In this document: one piece after another, positions 23,966 to 37,200 of the stretch
Layout: the number at the start of each line of letters is the position of its first letter
Numbering within the stretch: position 1 is the stretch's first letter
Assembly (NCBI GenBank): GCA_013397865.1
Contig: VZTI01000933.1
Coordinates: forward strand, 1,887,046 to 1,951,045
Length of the DNA: 64,000 nt
Direction: 5' to 3'
Source of the DNA: Struthidea cinerea
Taxonomy: Eukaryota > Chordata > Aves > Passeriformes > Corcoracidae
Notes under the pieces: model-generated
The model's database searches: none
Told to the model about the DNA's origin: nothing
Seen by the model: the letters and a program-made list of their open reading frames with translations, nothing else
Program-made: the position numbers and the translations under genes

Positions 23966-24752
23966 CAGTTAGCAACACCCCTTCTGCAAAGCCCCAGCTA
24001 TTTGTTTGACTTTGGAAACTGCTCAGTCACGCATGTTTTTCTATCTATTTATTAACTCCCAGTAAACTTGTCATCCATGAACCTTTCCAGGTTACCTGGG
24101 AACTCAAGCTCTTCACACCCCCAGTGTCACGCGGTAAGTTCTGCAGCTTGACTGCTCTGCATGGGCAAGGCTGGCTGGCAGGGACTGAGAAACAGCTTAG
24201 AAGGGCTGGAAGTGCAATGCCTAAGACTGCTGGATTTCTCTTTGGTATCTGGATATCAGGTTTAAGGGAACAAACCCTCGAAGCCCAAGGGCAGAATGTA
24301 CTTCTAGGATGGTACTCCCTGGCCCAAGCCTCTGTGTTAATGGGCTGGGCAGGTGTGCATTGTCAAAACAAAAGCCATAGATCCAGAAGAGAGCAGCAAG
24401 GCCACCAAATCCTGCCCCTACAGCTGCAGCAAGTGCCTGCCTGTTACAGGTGCATGGCACCTGTGCTCCCTGTACTTCCACTCAGTGCAGGGCGCAGAAC
24501 ACCACCTGGAGCCCTACAGCACCTACTTGCAATAAGTAGCAGAAAAAATTGAAGGTGAATCATTTAACGGCTCCCAACAAACTCCCAGGCACCAGCCTCC
24601 TTTCCTCTCTGTTCAGCTACAGAGGAGCAATCTGTTCTAGTAACAGGAAAATCCTGCCCAGCAATCCCTGCGCTGACCTTCAGTTCCCTCCTCACCTTCA
24701 GACATACTGGAGGCCTAAGCAGAAAGGAAAGCAAGTCTTTAACTTAATTACC

Positions 24753-24784
24753 CAATTATCTTGAGGTAATCACACAATTATCTT
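24753..24784. promoter_or_regulatory. Doubled homeodomain/GATA-type motif
   Basis: CAATTATCTT occurs at 24753-24762 and again at 24775-24784, about two helical turns apart. Each combines AATTA (homeodomain core) with AGATAA on the other strand (GATA core). Function is inference. Confidence 0.25.
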
Positions 24785-25826
24785 TGGATACAGTCATGTT
24801 TTATTTCTTATTCCTCCTATCTTCTTAACAAATACCTTCTGGAAAACAAACCTTGCTGTGACTACAGCAAACAAATAAACAGACCCCCTGAGCAGATAAA
24901 AAACCCCATTAAGGGCAGACGTCAGTCTACAGCTCGTTACCTTTCCTACCCTGGAGAGCTGAGAAGGGCAGGGCTGTGGGAGCTGCAGCACCTGCCAGAG
25001 CTGCACTGTGCTCAGCAGGCCAGAAATCACCTCTGTGTGCTCGGGCTTTCCTGTCCTTGGCCAGCCAAAAGAAAGGGGGAGCAAAGCTGGGGAGGACCTG
25101 CCTCAGCAGACCAGCCCGAGAGAGTCACTGGAGGATGAGCAGTAAGTGTGTGAGTAGTCACGCTTGGTTGAAGCTGTTTCAGAGTGCTGTTGGATGTCTC
25201 ACAGACTGCAGGACTGGTGGCACTCGATCACATCCCCTGCAAGCTGATGCAGCTCTTCCTGTGCAGGGAGAGCTGTCCTGCTCCTCTGCAGGAGCAGGAA
25301 GGATTCACAGAGATCTGCCCACCCCGGAGAGTCCCCAGGGTCTCCTCAGAAACCCCCTTTCTTTAGAGTGCTTGTGGGAAAAAGCACCATCATCTAACTG
25401 ATTTTCATCACGTGATGAGCTCTGCCAATTACTTAGAAAGTAACCCCAGGTGCTCTATAATTGAAAAATGTAAATGTGATACAAAGAGCACAGGGATCCA
25501 CAAAATTTTACAGGCAGCTGAAATTGAGGACCCAGGAGAAAAATGTAAAGAAATTTCTTTGTAATATGTAGTGCATAACTAATATTTAAAATACTGGGTG
25601 GTGGAGGCAATCACATCTGATCATCTAGTCAGAATGACCAGTTTATATTTAATGACTAAGATGCAAATTTAATCCTATACGCATAAACTGCTGTTAATTG
25701 TACGGGTTTTTTTAGAACCTGTGAGGATAATTTGAATACTCAGTACTAATATGTGGAATGCCATGTAATCCTTATTATACAACCATAAGTTAAAAAATAT
25801 TAATCCCAATGGGGACTAAAGAATCC

Positions 25827-25841
25827 TTTTTTTTTTTTTTT
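25827..25841. repeat. Poly(T) run, 15 bases
   Basis: A homopolymer in the intergenic spacer. No retrocopy body was recognised beside it. Confidence 0.8.
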
Positions 25842-28800
25842 AATGTCAAAGGCAAGAAAATTTCTCACGAAAATCTTCACTGTCATCACCTGGCTGCTTA
25901 TCTAAAACTTTAGATAAGTGTAGGGACGGGGGGTGCAACTGACCTCCATGGCCTCAGACCTGTGCAATACAGAGGGACAGCACCCAGCTTGCCAATTCTA
26001 ATGGTGAAGGCTGCTTTTCTTTAAAGCTGAAAATCAGAGCTGCTATCTCCAGGGAATATGCCCCTCCCAGTTTAGCATCTTTAAATGGTACCTTAAATAC
26101 TCATGCAGGCAGTCACATAGCTCATGCCTGTGTGTTCAGTCTCTGACTCTGAGTGTTTTTGCAAAATTGTTAATTTATATTTTTTTAATCGAGAAATCCC
26201 TTAACAGGCCAATACCTGGCTGGCCCAGAGCTTTTTGTCTCAGTGAAGGAAACTGGCTGGAGATCCTTCCTGTGTTGGGGTAAGGTCCTTGTTGTTCTGG
26301 AATATCCTTCAAGATGGGACGAAACCAGATATATGATGTCCAGGACGTGGTTCTGGGCTCCTCTGCAGGCCAGAGGACAGACTGTGGGGTACCAGTGCTG
26401 TACAGAAAAGGACTTGAGATGAATTAGCAATGTACTGCAATGTTTTCACTGTAACCAGTGCCCCCCCTGCTGTGGGGGTGGGTGGGATGCAGGACCTGCC
26501 TCTTGGGAATGTTTGTTGCTGCAGAACATCCCAGTGGGATATTGTAGCTATGTGGCCTGGTAACAAACCAGCTGGAGAGGCTGAACAGTTATAAAGGAGC
26601 CATCACAACTCTGCTGTCCCATGCTTGGCTCACCCTGAATCACAGCTTTACCTCCTCAGTTTGATCTTCTTGAGAACTGGGATACATTAGCATAACCATT
26701 CTTGCATCTTCTAATGTTCAAATTTTCATCTTAGCCTCCTGCAGCCTTGATCCAAAAGCTTTTCATATTTATACCAGAAATCAAGATTTTTATGTTAGCA
26801 TAAAATGTGAGGGGTTTAGTTTGCATATATAAATATACAACGGTCTCACTACTCCGGCTGCTAGTGCAAAGAGAATCCGTGACACGGGTTGTGTTCTCTT
26901 AGCTGAAGGCAAAGGCATAAGCTAACTGACAATGAAGTATCCTACTGTAGAGCATTCAGGATGGGAATTATCACTGCTAACACACTGCCTTATCCTGCAT
27001 GCAGTACACGGAGCAAACTTCTTTGGGAGATTTGGAACACGGGCAAGCGGTAACGTGGAAATTCATTAGGCGGCACCTCAAAGCCCGAAGTGTGTGTTTG
27101 TGTAGTATCTCATCCATTTCAATGGGAATCTTGCCTGCAGGAGAAGTGAACTCATGCAAATGCTGTTAGATCATTTTAACAGACCAAAAATCTAAGGGGA
27201 TTCAGGAGTGGCAAGCAGACACCTTAAAGACATCTCAGTGCATAGTACGTACTTTGGAATCCAACCCAGAGTAAATAAATGCTGGCCTATCCAGCGACAA
27301 GAGTAGAAAGACTGTGATCTAAAAAAAAGGGACAGAATAGGGACAAAACTGTGGTTCCATCTGACAAAGCAAATCTCTTCACCAGACTGTAATCCTAAAG
27401 TCTGGAAGAATTGAAATATGTCACCATCCTGGAGTTTGCGTACCAAAATTAATCCTATTTAGTACATTAGATCTTTATCTAAACCTCTTTGTACAGAGGA
27501 TGAAAGACTTGACCCTGACAGAAGGATTTCTAAGATGTCTTCAGTTGCTCTATCAGTGCTTGTTACTTGAAGATGGGAAAAAGAAATCCCCCAATTTTAC
27601 AAATCAAACACTTCTAGGCATAAACTATTCTTGAGGGCTATCTGTAGGCAAGCTGCTGAAGAATCAGGGCAATAAATCACTGTGCTTTTCCTTACTCCTT
27701 CTGGTAGAACCATGCTTTCAGTGCTCAGAAGGGATTTCCAGATTAGTCTCTTCTAGTAGGCAACTCTTCTTAACACACCCACATATTTAGTACTGTCTAG
27801 CTTACCTTTGCTCACTTTGAGGCCTGATCTGACTAAAGGACTGTGAGGAGAAGGTCTTCAGTGAATGAAATCAGGGAGTTGTGGCTGAAGTCTGGCCTCT
27901 CCCATCTTACTCACACAACAACTCTTATTTCTGGCTTTGGTGGGCTATTTGTGGGTAGGAGGCCACAGAAACTGGTTTGTGTTGTGGTTCAGAGAAACTT
28001 GCTGGCAGAAATTCTGTCTTAAAGAACACATAGAAAAACATTGTTTCTAAGAGGTAAGATGAATGAGACTCCCCAGAAACAAAGGACTTCTTAACATTGG
28101 TCTTAGTATTTAAAAAAGAATGCCCTGGCGAGCAATGCCTCTGATTTGCTCCTTCCTCCCACGCTACTGCTTTTATCGTAAACAAGACAAACATTTTTAC
28201 ACCTGACATCACCACTCTTTCTTTTGAGCCTATTACCTTTACTAATGGTAAGTTCAAAGAAATAAAATTTTGCTTCCAAAAGTAAATTAGATATGTAACA
28301 TTTTCATAAATTAGCACTTGAAAAACAAATGAACACCATACTGAATGTGCTTACTTTCAGTGTCGTTGGCATTGCTTTGTGATTTTTTTCAAAGCTCTTA
28401 ACATGGCATTCTTTGCGTGATATCTTGCAAAAATTCTCTAGAAAAGTACCAGGTTTACACATCTATCAGTTAAACAAGCTGTATTCAGGGAGTAGTTGCT
28501 GAGAGTTTGCTAATAGGTAATGAGGAATTCTGTAAGGTGGTTGACAACTAAGGCAGTGAGAAGGCAGGGAAAACAGTGTTTGTACAAAGTTTAGAGCATA
28601 CTGAAAACCTCACAGACATCCTGCTGTTTACCTACATTTTTCCTCCCTGTGTCTGTCATGACCAATTAGTTTCATGTCCCTTGGGTAATATTATGCTAAT
28701 TAAATATTAGAAACCATGGGGAAAGTGGCAAGAGGTTTGTTTTTGCTGTGCAGTTTAACAGACAGTGACCAGCACCAACCTTCCAATATCACATACAAAC

Positions 28801-28969
28801 TGTAGGATTTCCTTGTGACATTCCCAGCCATAAATCTTAATGCGCTACGCAAATATGCAAAAGTTCAGTAAAATTCAGTGAATGAGAGCACAACTGAATG
28901 CTTACAAGTAGCACTAAAAAGGGAAGAATGCAATGCAAAATTAAGGAAGTTTCTTCAAAGAGCTAGGAG

Positions 28970-31255
28970 ACAATTTGTAACTAAACAGTTTTATTGACTT
29001 TTTTTTTCCAAAATAAAAAAAAACCACAAAATAACCACCAAGATTAAAGGCCATAGACAGCATTAACCAAATGAACCAGCCACTTGGTTATAGTAGCTGA
29101 TAACTAGAATAACTGGATATTATTGCATATACCTCAGGTTCATTTATATTTCCATTACAGTTTGGCAAGATTACAATCATACAGTAGCTTTGGTTGTGTA
29201 AAACCTAGTAGCAATACTTACTTAAAATGTGACTGGTTAACATTTTATGACAACAGCTATTTATCTCAGTCTTGACACATCTTCTCTCATTCCATGTTCT
29301 TGTCCACGTTGTCACTGACCAAGAATTAAGGAGACATATTTGCAACCACCATTTATAGCCCTTCTTTATCACCATGAGGTGACAAATCTCAGAGGGGTAG
29401 GAATCTCTCACTTGCTTTCCTCACAAAGGCTTGTAGAGCAGCCTCTCCTCCCGTGCTGGGTGGCTCCTACCATCCTGCGGCAGCCTCAGCCGAGCAGAAC
29501 GCAAATATGTCGAGGTGTTTATGGCTTTCAGGCCAAAGCCTTTCCTGACCTACAGTGCTAGGGGGGGGACTGTACTGCCTTGCCTTTGGATACAGAGAAA
29601 AAACCACAAACAAACAAACAGCTTTTCACATTGGTGTGCTGAGCTGCCAGCACAGAACAGTATTAACAAACCTAATACACAATACTACCTTGGTTACAGA
29701 GTTGTGCCTGAGACACTGCACAGGATTGCATGTGTATGTTCTACAGTCTATGTATTTTAGTTTTGGTCTTTTAAAAAATGTTCTCATCCTTATGTAATCT
29801 AGTGTAACACTGCAGCTTTAGAGTAATGGTTGATAAAAAGTCATAAACACGCAGGCTATTTGGAAACACTGGAAGCTTTTTCTTATCTTGCACCACTTGT
29901 GCAGAACTCCTGCCTTACCGCCATGAGTTTGCCCCCAGCATTCTGGGAGCATCTACTTCCAGGGGAAATATATCACCTACTTAAAAATAACCTAAAACTG
30001 AGTTCTACCTGGGAAAAGCTATAAAAGAATTTGGATCAAACTGAAGTAATCTTGTGTGTGAAGACCCTTCTTCACTTACAAAATGCTGGAACACTAGATA
30101 ACTTCTACTTGTTTTTGCAGCCCTTTCATTTGCTTGCACTGAAGCAAAAAGGAATTCAGCATGAGGAACGGCTGCTGCATGGTGAAGGTCCTGCAGAACA
30201 AGGTAACTGCCATGCAGTAATTCAAATGCAAGCAGTGTAACTGCTTTTTGCATTCAGATCCATACTTGTATAAGGATATAAATTAATAAGCCCTTCTAAA
30301 TGATTTTAGAAATATCCTCTTTGATCTAGACATATAAAACCTCTGAATACTTAGAATCACTAGATTTCACATGGCCCACGTAGTCATAATTATTTGCACT
30401 TACATGGCAAATATTAGAAATACATTTGCCTGCAGTTGAACAGGTAATTATACTGTCTATTATTCAGCTGAGCAAAGATCAAGCACTCTATATCTTGCAG
30501 TTATTGGATCTTATTCTAACCCTTTGGTTTAGAAAGGGGAAATAACCATCTAATTACATTACCAGTGCACAGTACTTAGTTTGAAAAAGACAACCTATAG
30601 CAGGCAACTAGATTTTTTTCCTAAGATGACTTTTTATGAGATACTCTAAAAGCAGTCTCTTATGACTGAAGATTGTCTATTTCACTGTACTCGCATAGTA
30701 AAAATAGTTAAAATCTAATTACAAAGCTGCTACATGATTATTTTGTGTCTGTAAAATAAAACAGTATCCAGAATTTTATCTGAACAAAATACACCAGACC
30801 GTATAAAAATATTTCCCAACTGGAGATTGAAACATTAATGCTGGATTTGGGTTTTTTTGTATAAAAAGTAATGTAATAATGGTTGACATTTATCTGCTTA
30901 CCAGTCAAAAAATATACAGATGACTTCAAGGAGCTGTTCCAGGCTCATTTTGAGTGAGCTTGTGCTTTTGACCCTAGCAGTAATAAATGCACACGTGGAA
31001 CACAGTTTCCTGAAAACCTGAACTACATCTTATTTCTAACGGTAAGACTAATTTCTGGCTATGGATTGCCACTTATTTGCTTTGTTCAGGCAACTACAGC
31101 AGAGGAATTCCAGAAGCACCACTTCCGCTTTGAATGGTGTTTGTTCAGTGCAATGTCTTCCTTTTCTCTCTCCTTTTTAACTCGCTGGTAGTGATCTTCT
31201 TCCTTTAAATACCACACAGGCGGCCACCGATGCCTCTCAAAATATTCTTGATTAT
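28970..31255 (-). other. RHOBTB1: RHOBTB1 last exon: C-terminus and 3' UTR
   Basis: The acceptor AATCAG precedes 31255. It encodes the last base pair of codon 638 through 693, including HRWPPVWYLKEEDHYQR, the signature of RhoBTB C-termini. The stop TGA is at 31086-31088. The ~2.1-kb 3' UTR is AT-rich; its end is estimated from the polyA signal. Confidence 0.85.
28990..28995 (-). terminator. RHOBTB1: RHOBTB1 polyadenylation signal AATAAA
   Basis: TTTATT on the + strand reads AATAAA on the - strand, about 2.1 kb after the RHOBTB1 stop codon. It is the only exact AATAAA I found on that strand in the interval. Cleavage is expected near 28965-28978. Confidence 0.65.
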
Positions 31256-34200
31256 CTGATTGAAAAGAAACAATGAAAAAAATCCACAAAGATGCCAGTA
31301 AGATACACAAATCCCAGAAATGTCTTGCAAAAAGCTATGCAGCTAATCATTTATCCACTCTCTATGCTGGCTTGCTTATCAAGGGTTCACCCAGTTCCCT
31401 CAAACGCCGTAAGTGTGAAAAGACTTTGAAAGTGGTTACACACAAGAAGCATTAATCCACCAAAAACTATAAAAAAGCAAGGCCTTCACAGAGTGTATTT
31501 TTCATTGCAGAGCCTGAAAAGAGCTCTGTTCCTGTTAGCATCACTGAATTAGGTAAAGAACGTGATGCTTGCCCAGCAATCAGGCTAATGATTATGACCT
31601 TTCTTTGCAGATAAGAATTTATGAATGCTGTTCAAGATGGCACAGAGGTTCAGTCTCATGGCTTAGCTACGTGAGCACGTCTTTGTCTTTATGTTTAACC
31701 AGCTGGGTGGGGAGAAAGAAGGGAAAACCTGATGAAAACGGAGGGGGGGACGTTGCCCATACCTGAAGATTTAGCTTTGATTTCCTTGCGGAATTTGGAG
31801 CAAACGCTGTTGTAATTGGTGCAGATGTAGTGCAAGCACCAAGCTGCCAGCTGGTTAGCATTGTGAAACTGCGAAGAAAAACAAAGAGCTTATTCCATTT
31901 CCTGGAGTTATCATTCATTTTGTAGCCCCTATTAACAGCTAAAGCTAGAATGGTCCCAGCAGATGGTACCTGGCTGCAGCTCTCCCAAGCGTTCATTCTG
32001 ACTGCCTGCTCTGATCTCGGGTTATAAACACATCATAGTGGGGTAGGTACTGGCCACATGGGATATTCTAACAGTAGTTAGAGATATTGCTTCTGTCTTT
32101 AACCAGGAGAAGGAAATAAAAGAAAAATTGCCCTTCTTAAAATCAAAATGAAGTGAAGCGAGCTGCTTTCTCTTGGGAGGGGTTCAGTTCTGGTTTGGAA
32201 GCAGGATTACAGGTATTGCAGAGAGGCCCTGGTAAACAGCTGCAGGAAATCTTGCATGGTGGCCACCTTGTGCAGTGTTTTAGTGCTACTTCAAGCCAAT
32301 CTGCAGCTGACTCATTGTTAGTGTGAAATCAAGAATAATAAAATTTTTAGCTTGTTCTACTCTATCTGGGAGTCTGCTGCATTTTGGGAAACAGAGGTGT
32401 GCAGTTTAACTGTGAGCTGGGGGCTCTCTCTTTTAATTATTTACGGGACTCAAGAAATAATGAGATGAATTTGGATATAAAGAGGATTTGCACATACTCT
32501 GAATTATCAGATGATTGACTTTGAGTAGCCAGTTTAAGTATTCAAAAAATGTTGTATTTAGACCTGTACTGCAAAGACATCTCCAAGAACTGAATTGAAA
32601 AAAATGCAAGAATCAATCACCATTACAAAGCTGAACAGCTTCATTACATTGCTTTTCATGTTACTGAACCATGGTCATGAGAACACGGAGCTTGGAAGTT
32701 CCACAATCAAGACAAACTAAAATATATATTTGAAAGACAACTCCTCTGAGGTTACTTAAAGGGATATTTTACCTTTTAACTAATAGAAAAACCTTCTTTA
32801 AAACAGAAGATAAAACTAAGTTTTACCATCAGTCACTCTCAGAACTGCAGACTTTCAGCCACTTAGAAGCAATGCTCAGCACCAGTAAGGAGCTAAAAGC
32901 AAGTCCTGCAGCTGACCAGAATATCTTCAGAAGGCTGTGTACACTGACCTGTGCCAGTTCCAAATAGGAGAGGACTTCTCCGTCTATAGCAACGCCACTC
33001 ATGGAAGCCTTGGTCAGCTCTTGCACTGCATGCTGCTCTGTGAGGGGAGAAAACTCATCACTCACGGGGGAAACAGTCACATTGCAAGGTCACAGCATCT
33101 ACAGGTAACAAAGAACCAAGGCAGCATGTTCTCCCTCCTCCTGGTGTTAACCAGCATTAGGCAGGGGTCACATTCACACAGATATCCTTAGCAAGCTCAC
33201 GTTTGGGGGAAGTCAAATTCTGACCCTTAGAGCTGTGGCTGAAGATGTGGTTCATAACCACTTAGAGAAGGACAAAGGTCAGCAGCCACTAGTCTCTCTC
33301 TGGCATGTGTGCAATATTCAGTATAAATTAGAAATATGGATCAGCTGTCTCCTTTGGGTCATACGAAGTTCTTAAGCAACAGTGCACTTGCCACTGAACT
33401 GTGGATTTATTAATGAGTATACACACAGCACTGACAGAGAAAAGGTCACTTCAGGCCCTATTTAGGTTTTCAGATCACTTGTTCCTAGGGATTCAGATGC
33501 AGGCTGACCAGCACCCCCAACAATCACCTCAGTTCAAGATTCTCCTCAACCCTTTCCTAGAACCATTTCCTAGAATCTTAAAAGTCTGAATGTTTTTTGG
33601 GAAACATTGTCAGTTGGTTTGATTCTACTGGGTTCAGTTGTTGGCAGTAGCCTTTGGACTCAAAATTATTTCACCAGAAATTAAATGGAGTGAAATAGTC
33701 TTAATACTGTAAGGATGTTTACACTGCAGTTACGTTAAAAAATACCCAAATCTTCAGCTAAAATGTGTGTATAAAATCAGGTAATAAAGATTTGGTCTGT
33801 CCAAACCAGTAAAGACAAGAGACACAGTCCTGATGCACAACTGAAGGAGAGCCAGGGTTTGGTGTGTGGTTAAATTTTGCCTAAATGCAGTCCTGTAGGT
33901 AGGTGTAGCTTTGTTTCATCAGTCCCTGAGTTTTGGCCTTGGTCATGTGTTCAGAACAATGCCAAATTACTGACATAGAGAGAAACAAATTAAACACAAC
34001 AACAAAACCCAAACAACCCCAGAGGTCTGGGATGTGTATGGATTTAATTTTAAAATTTTAGTGGTATTCTAACCTGTAATTTTTCTTTAAATATGGGATT
34101 GAAAAGGTTTTCTTCCTGAAGTGAGCTTTGAATCCCCATATAGATACCAAAATATCCAATTCCCATCTAGTGGAAAGGGATCTAGGCAGCATTTCTAAAA

Positions 34201-37200
34201 ACATGATCATCTAGATCAGTTTTGAATTGGCTCAGTTACTTTCTTTGAACAGAAACATAAAGTGGAGCACTTCGTTCATTACTTAATGGAAAACTCGTAG
34301 TCCTTCCCGCTTTTAGGTAAATTAACAACAACAGAATGGATATTACAATCCACAGACATTATCCTCAATGCTAAAGAGAAGGTTTACTCTTTCTGTTTTT
34401 AAAGCACAGAACACTTCAATGTTCTGAGCTGGTTTAGCACAAAACTAAAAAAGGCAGGAGAAAGGCAAATACATTTCTTTGTGTAAAAATATCAATTTGC
34501 ATTACAATATCCATCTCAGAAAAAAATATTTTCTCTGACACTTGAGAAAATCTTATGTGTTCCAAAAACCATTAAAGCACATTTCAGCTGTTGCAGAAGA
34601 CACTGCATCAGATAAGGCCACAAATTCTTACCTGCTAGAGCAATCAGGTGAGGAAGGCAAAACCTATTTGCCAATGCAATTAACTCAAGGGTGTCCAGTT
34701 CCTGACTGGAGGACAGTTGCTTGGTATACAAGTAATCTAAAACTGCTTGCATAGAGGTCTTGTTAATGTTGGGAAGAACTACCTGGAAAAGATATTTAAG
34801 AAAAGAGTTTCTAATTGTTAAGGGATTTTCATGCAGCAGCTATATTTCACTTCTCTCACTTTGCTGGACTTTCTCTTTTTCTCTTCAAGTTATTTCAGAA
34901 ATGCAGGGAAAACATTTTCCAAAACAGAAATTTCCCACTGAAGGTCAAGAAGCTGCCAACAGGTAAGCATTGCTCCAGAGTCAGATCCTTTGCCAGGTTA
35001 TATCCAAGCTGGAATTGGATCCACATCAAACAGTGAATCTGTTCAATGCTCTCTAGCCTGCAAATGGACAGCTACACATAAAAGCCACTGAGTACTTCCC
35101 ATGCCAAACCTCCCTTGGTGGACTCCTTGAGGAATGCAATGTATCTGCTCCTGGCAAGGAAAACTCTGCGGATTCTGAGAATAACAGAAAACAAAGGATA
35201 CCAATAAAACCACCCCTCTCAGTCTTTTGGTAAATAACTGAATTATCCAGGTAATCAAGGTTGGGAAGGAACCGAGAACTGAAGAAATGAGGAAAAAAAA
35301 ATGTAAGCCCTTTTTGCCACACACATGTAATGAGTGTAACCAGCACAGAATGAAGCTACCAAGGCTAAAACAAGAACTGTCTAATTTCTCATGCTAAATC
35401 ATGAACCTTTCATGCACATCAGCCACTCTGGGAAGCAGCTCAGTTCTCCAAGTGACAGCAGCTAGCTGTGAAACTCATTCATTATTGATATACTTCTGTT
35501 AACGCAGAGAACTGTAAATTTAATGAATTAGTTTATAAAATTTGCCCCAAATACAGAAAAGGTAATATGTAAAAGTAGATGGTTTTATTCTTTGTAAACC
35601 ATTCCATTCATGTCTACCTATATTTTAAAGCTTCCAAAAGCATTACTGAATGCTTTAAACTTTACAAAATGGAAGCTAAATATTTTAAATTGGAAAGAAT
35701 TGGAAAGATGAGCTAAGACTGTTAAGCTAATCATTAAAAATAGGCTGGTAGAAAATAAATGCATATCCTTCATTGCCAAATGCTGCTTACTAGAATCAAA
35801 CTATGTATTTTTAATGAACCACTTGTTGAGTATGCCTCTGGGAAAGGAATTATGTTTACAGCTGTATTAGAGGAAGCCAGAAAAATCTAAGTAGAAAAAT
35901 ATCTATCAGAATATTAAATACAAAAAAACTGAACACTTCATGAGCATGTGAGTATAGAAAGCAACAAGAAAACCAAAACCAAAAAAAGCCTGGGTATGGA
36001 TAAAGCACAAGAAAAAATACCAGCAGAGTGTTTGGAACTTGAAAAACAGACCATGAAGGCACATGAAAATACAAGGCTTATTCTGCAAAATCTTGTTCAA
36101 AGTATTGAGATCTTTTAAACTGTATTGCATACCTGCTTTACTCCAAGGACAAGACAATGCATTACAGAATCTGTGCTGAGTTTCTACTGAAGTCACTAGA
36201 ATTTCTCCTAAAGTTAGCTCAGTTTCTACTACGAAAACAGCTCCCTTTTCTAGTTTAACACTCTACATTTTTAACCTTTTTTATCTTTAGTTCCTTTATC
36301 AATGCCCATGTCCCAAGTATTCTTTGTAGTGCTTCTGATTGTATAAATACATATTTACAAAACTTAAAAAAATTATTTTAAAGAAATTCACAAATTCATA
36401 GTTAATTTCTCTCCCCATATTTAATATTTTACAGGACTTTGGGTTTAAACACACACTCCCATGCTGGAGGAAGACTCGTGCCTTGGAGAAAGTATGTTGT
36501 CCTCTTGGGCAACCTTATTTAATGCCTTAAGAAGAAAAGCATCCCAGGTTTGCAAGGAAGAATAAATCCCTGATTCTAGAGATTGTTGCAACCTTTCAAA
36601 TAGATGATGTTCCATCACCCTAAATCCATCAGACATTGCAAACAAAGCAGACAAAACCAGACAAATACCTCACTGTTGGAGCTTTCAATAAATGATCCTC
36701 CAAACATAGCAGACATCCACTCACAGCTGCAGATCAGCAGTGGCTTGTGGGCCTTGATGCTTCCATCGTCCAATTTAAATGTCACATCTGCCATGGGAAC
36801 AAAGGCACAGGAGTGCTGCAAGTCTGTGTTTCAGGGGTAACCTTGTCTCATGAATGTGCTTCACTTGCATGCTGTTAACCAAGGACTTCCTTCATTTCCC
36901 ACAATCCTCACCCCAAAAGTAACTCTTGTCTTTTAAACAGTTAAATGAAAAGCCTCACTTGTAAAGGGGGATACTGGATGTTCAACATTTTTGAGAATTG
37001 GGTCGCTTATTTAAAAGCTGTGAGTAGACTTTGAGAAATGAAACTACAGAATCCCAGGCTGGAACAGTTGGCCTGAGTAACACCACAATTTTGGGGTCAT
37101 CCCTCCTCTCAGAACAATGTAAGCTGTCACAGTTTTTGAAGGCTATGAAGTGACAGTAACATGGATGAGAAAAGAAATAGTGGTCTTCCTGCTTAAGCAT

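Larger units (their letters stand above)
23970..28965. other. Intergenic spacer, right part, no gene seen
   Basis: No spliced gene or RNA gene was recognised. It includes a 15-T run (25827-25841), a G-rich run with three G3+ tracts near 26474-26486, and a doubled CAATTATCTT motif at 24753-24784. The largest open frame (24124-24552) has no recognisable content. Confidence 0.5.

Noticed and set aside
24124..24552. 142-codon open frame in the spacer
   Set aside because: No recognisable domain; the region has several overlapping frames, as expected for GC-richer noncoding sequence.
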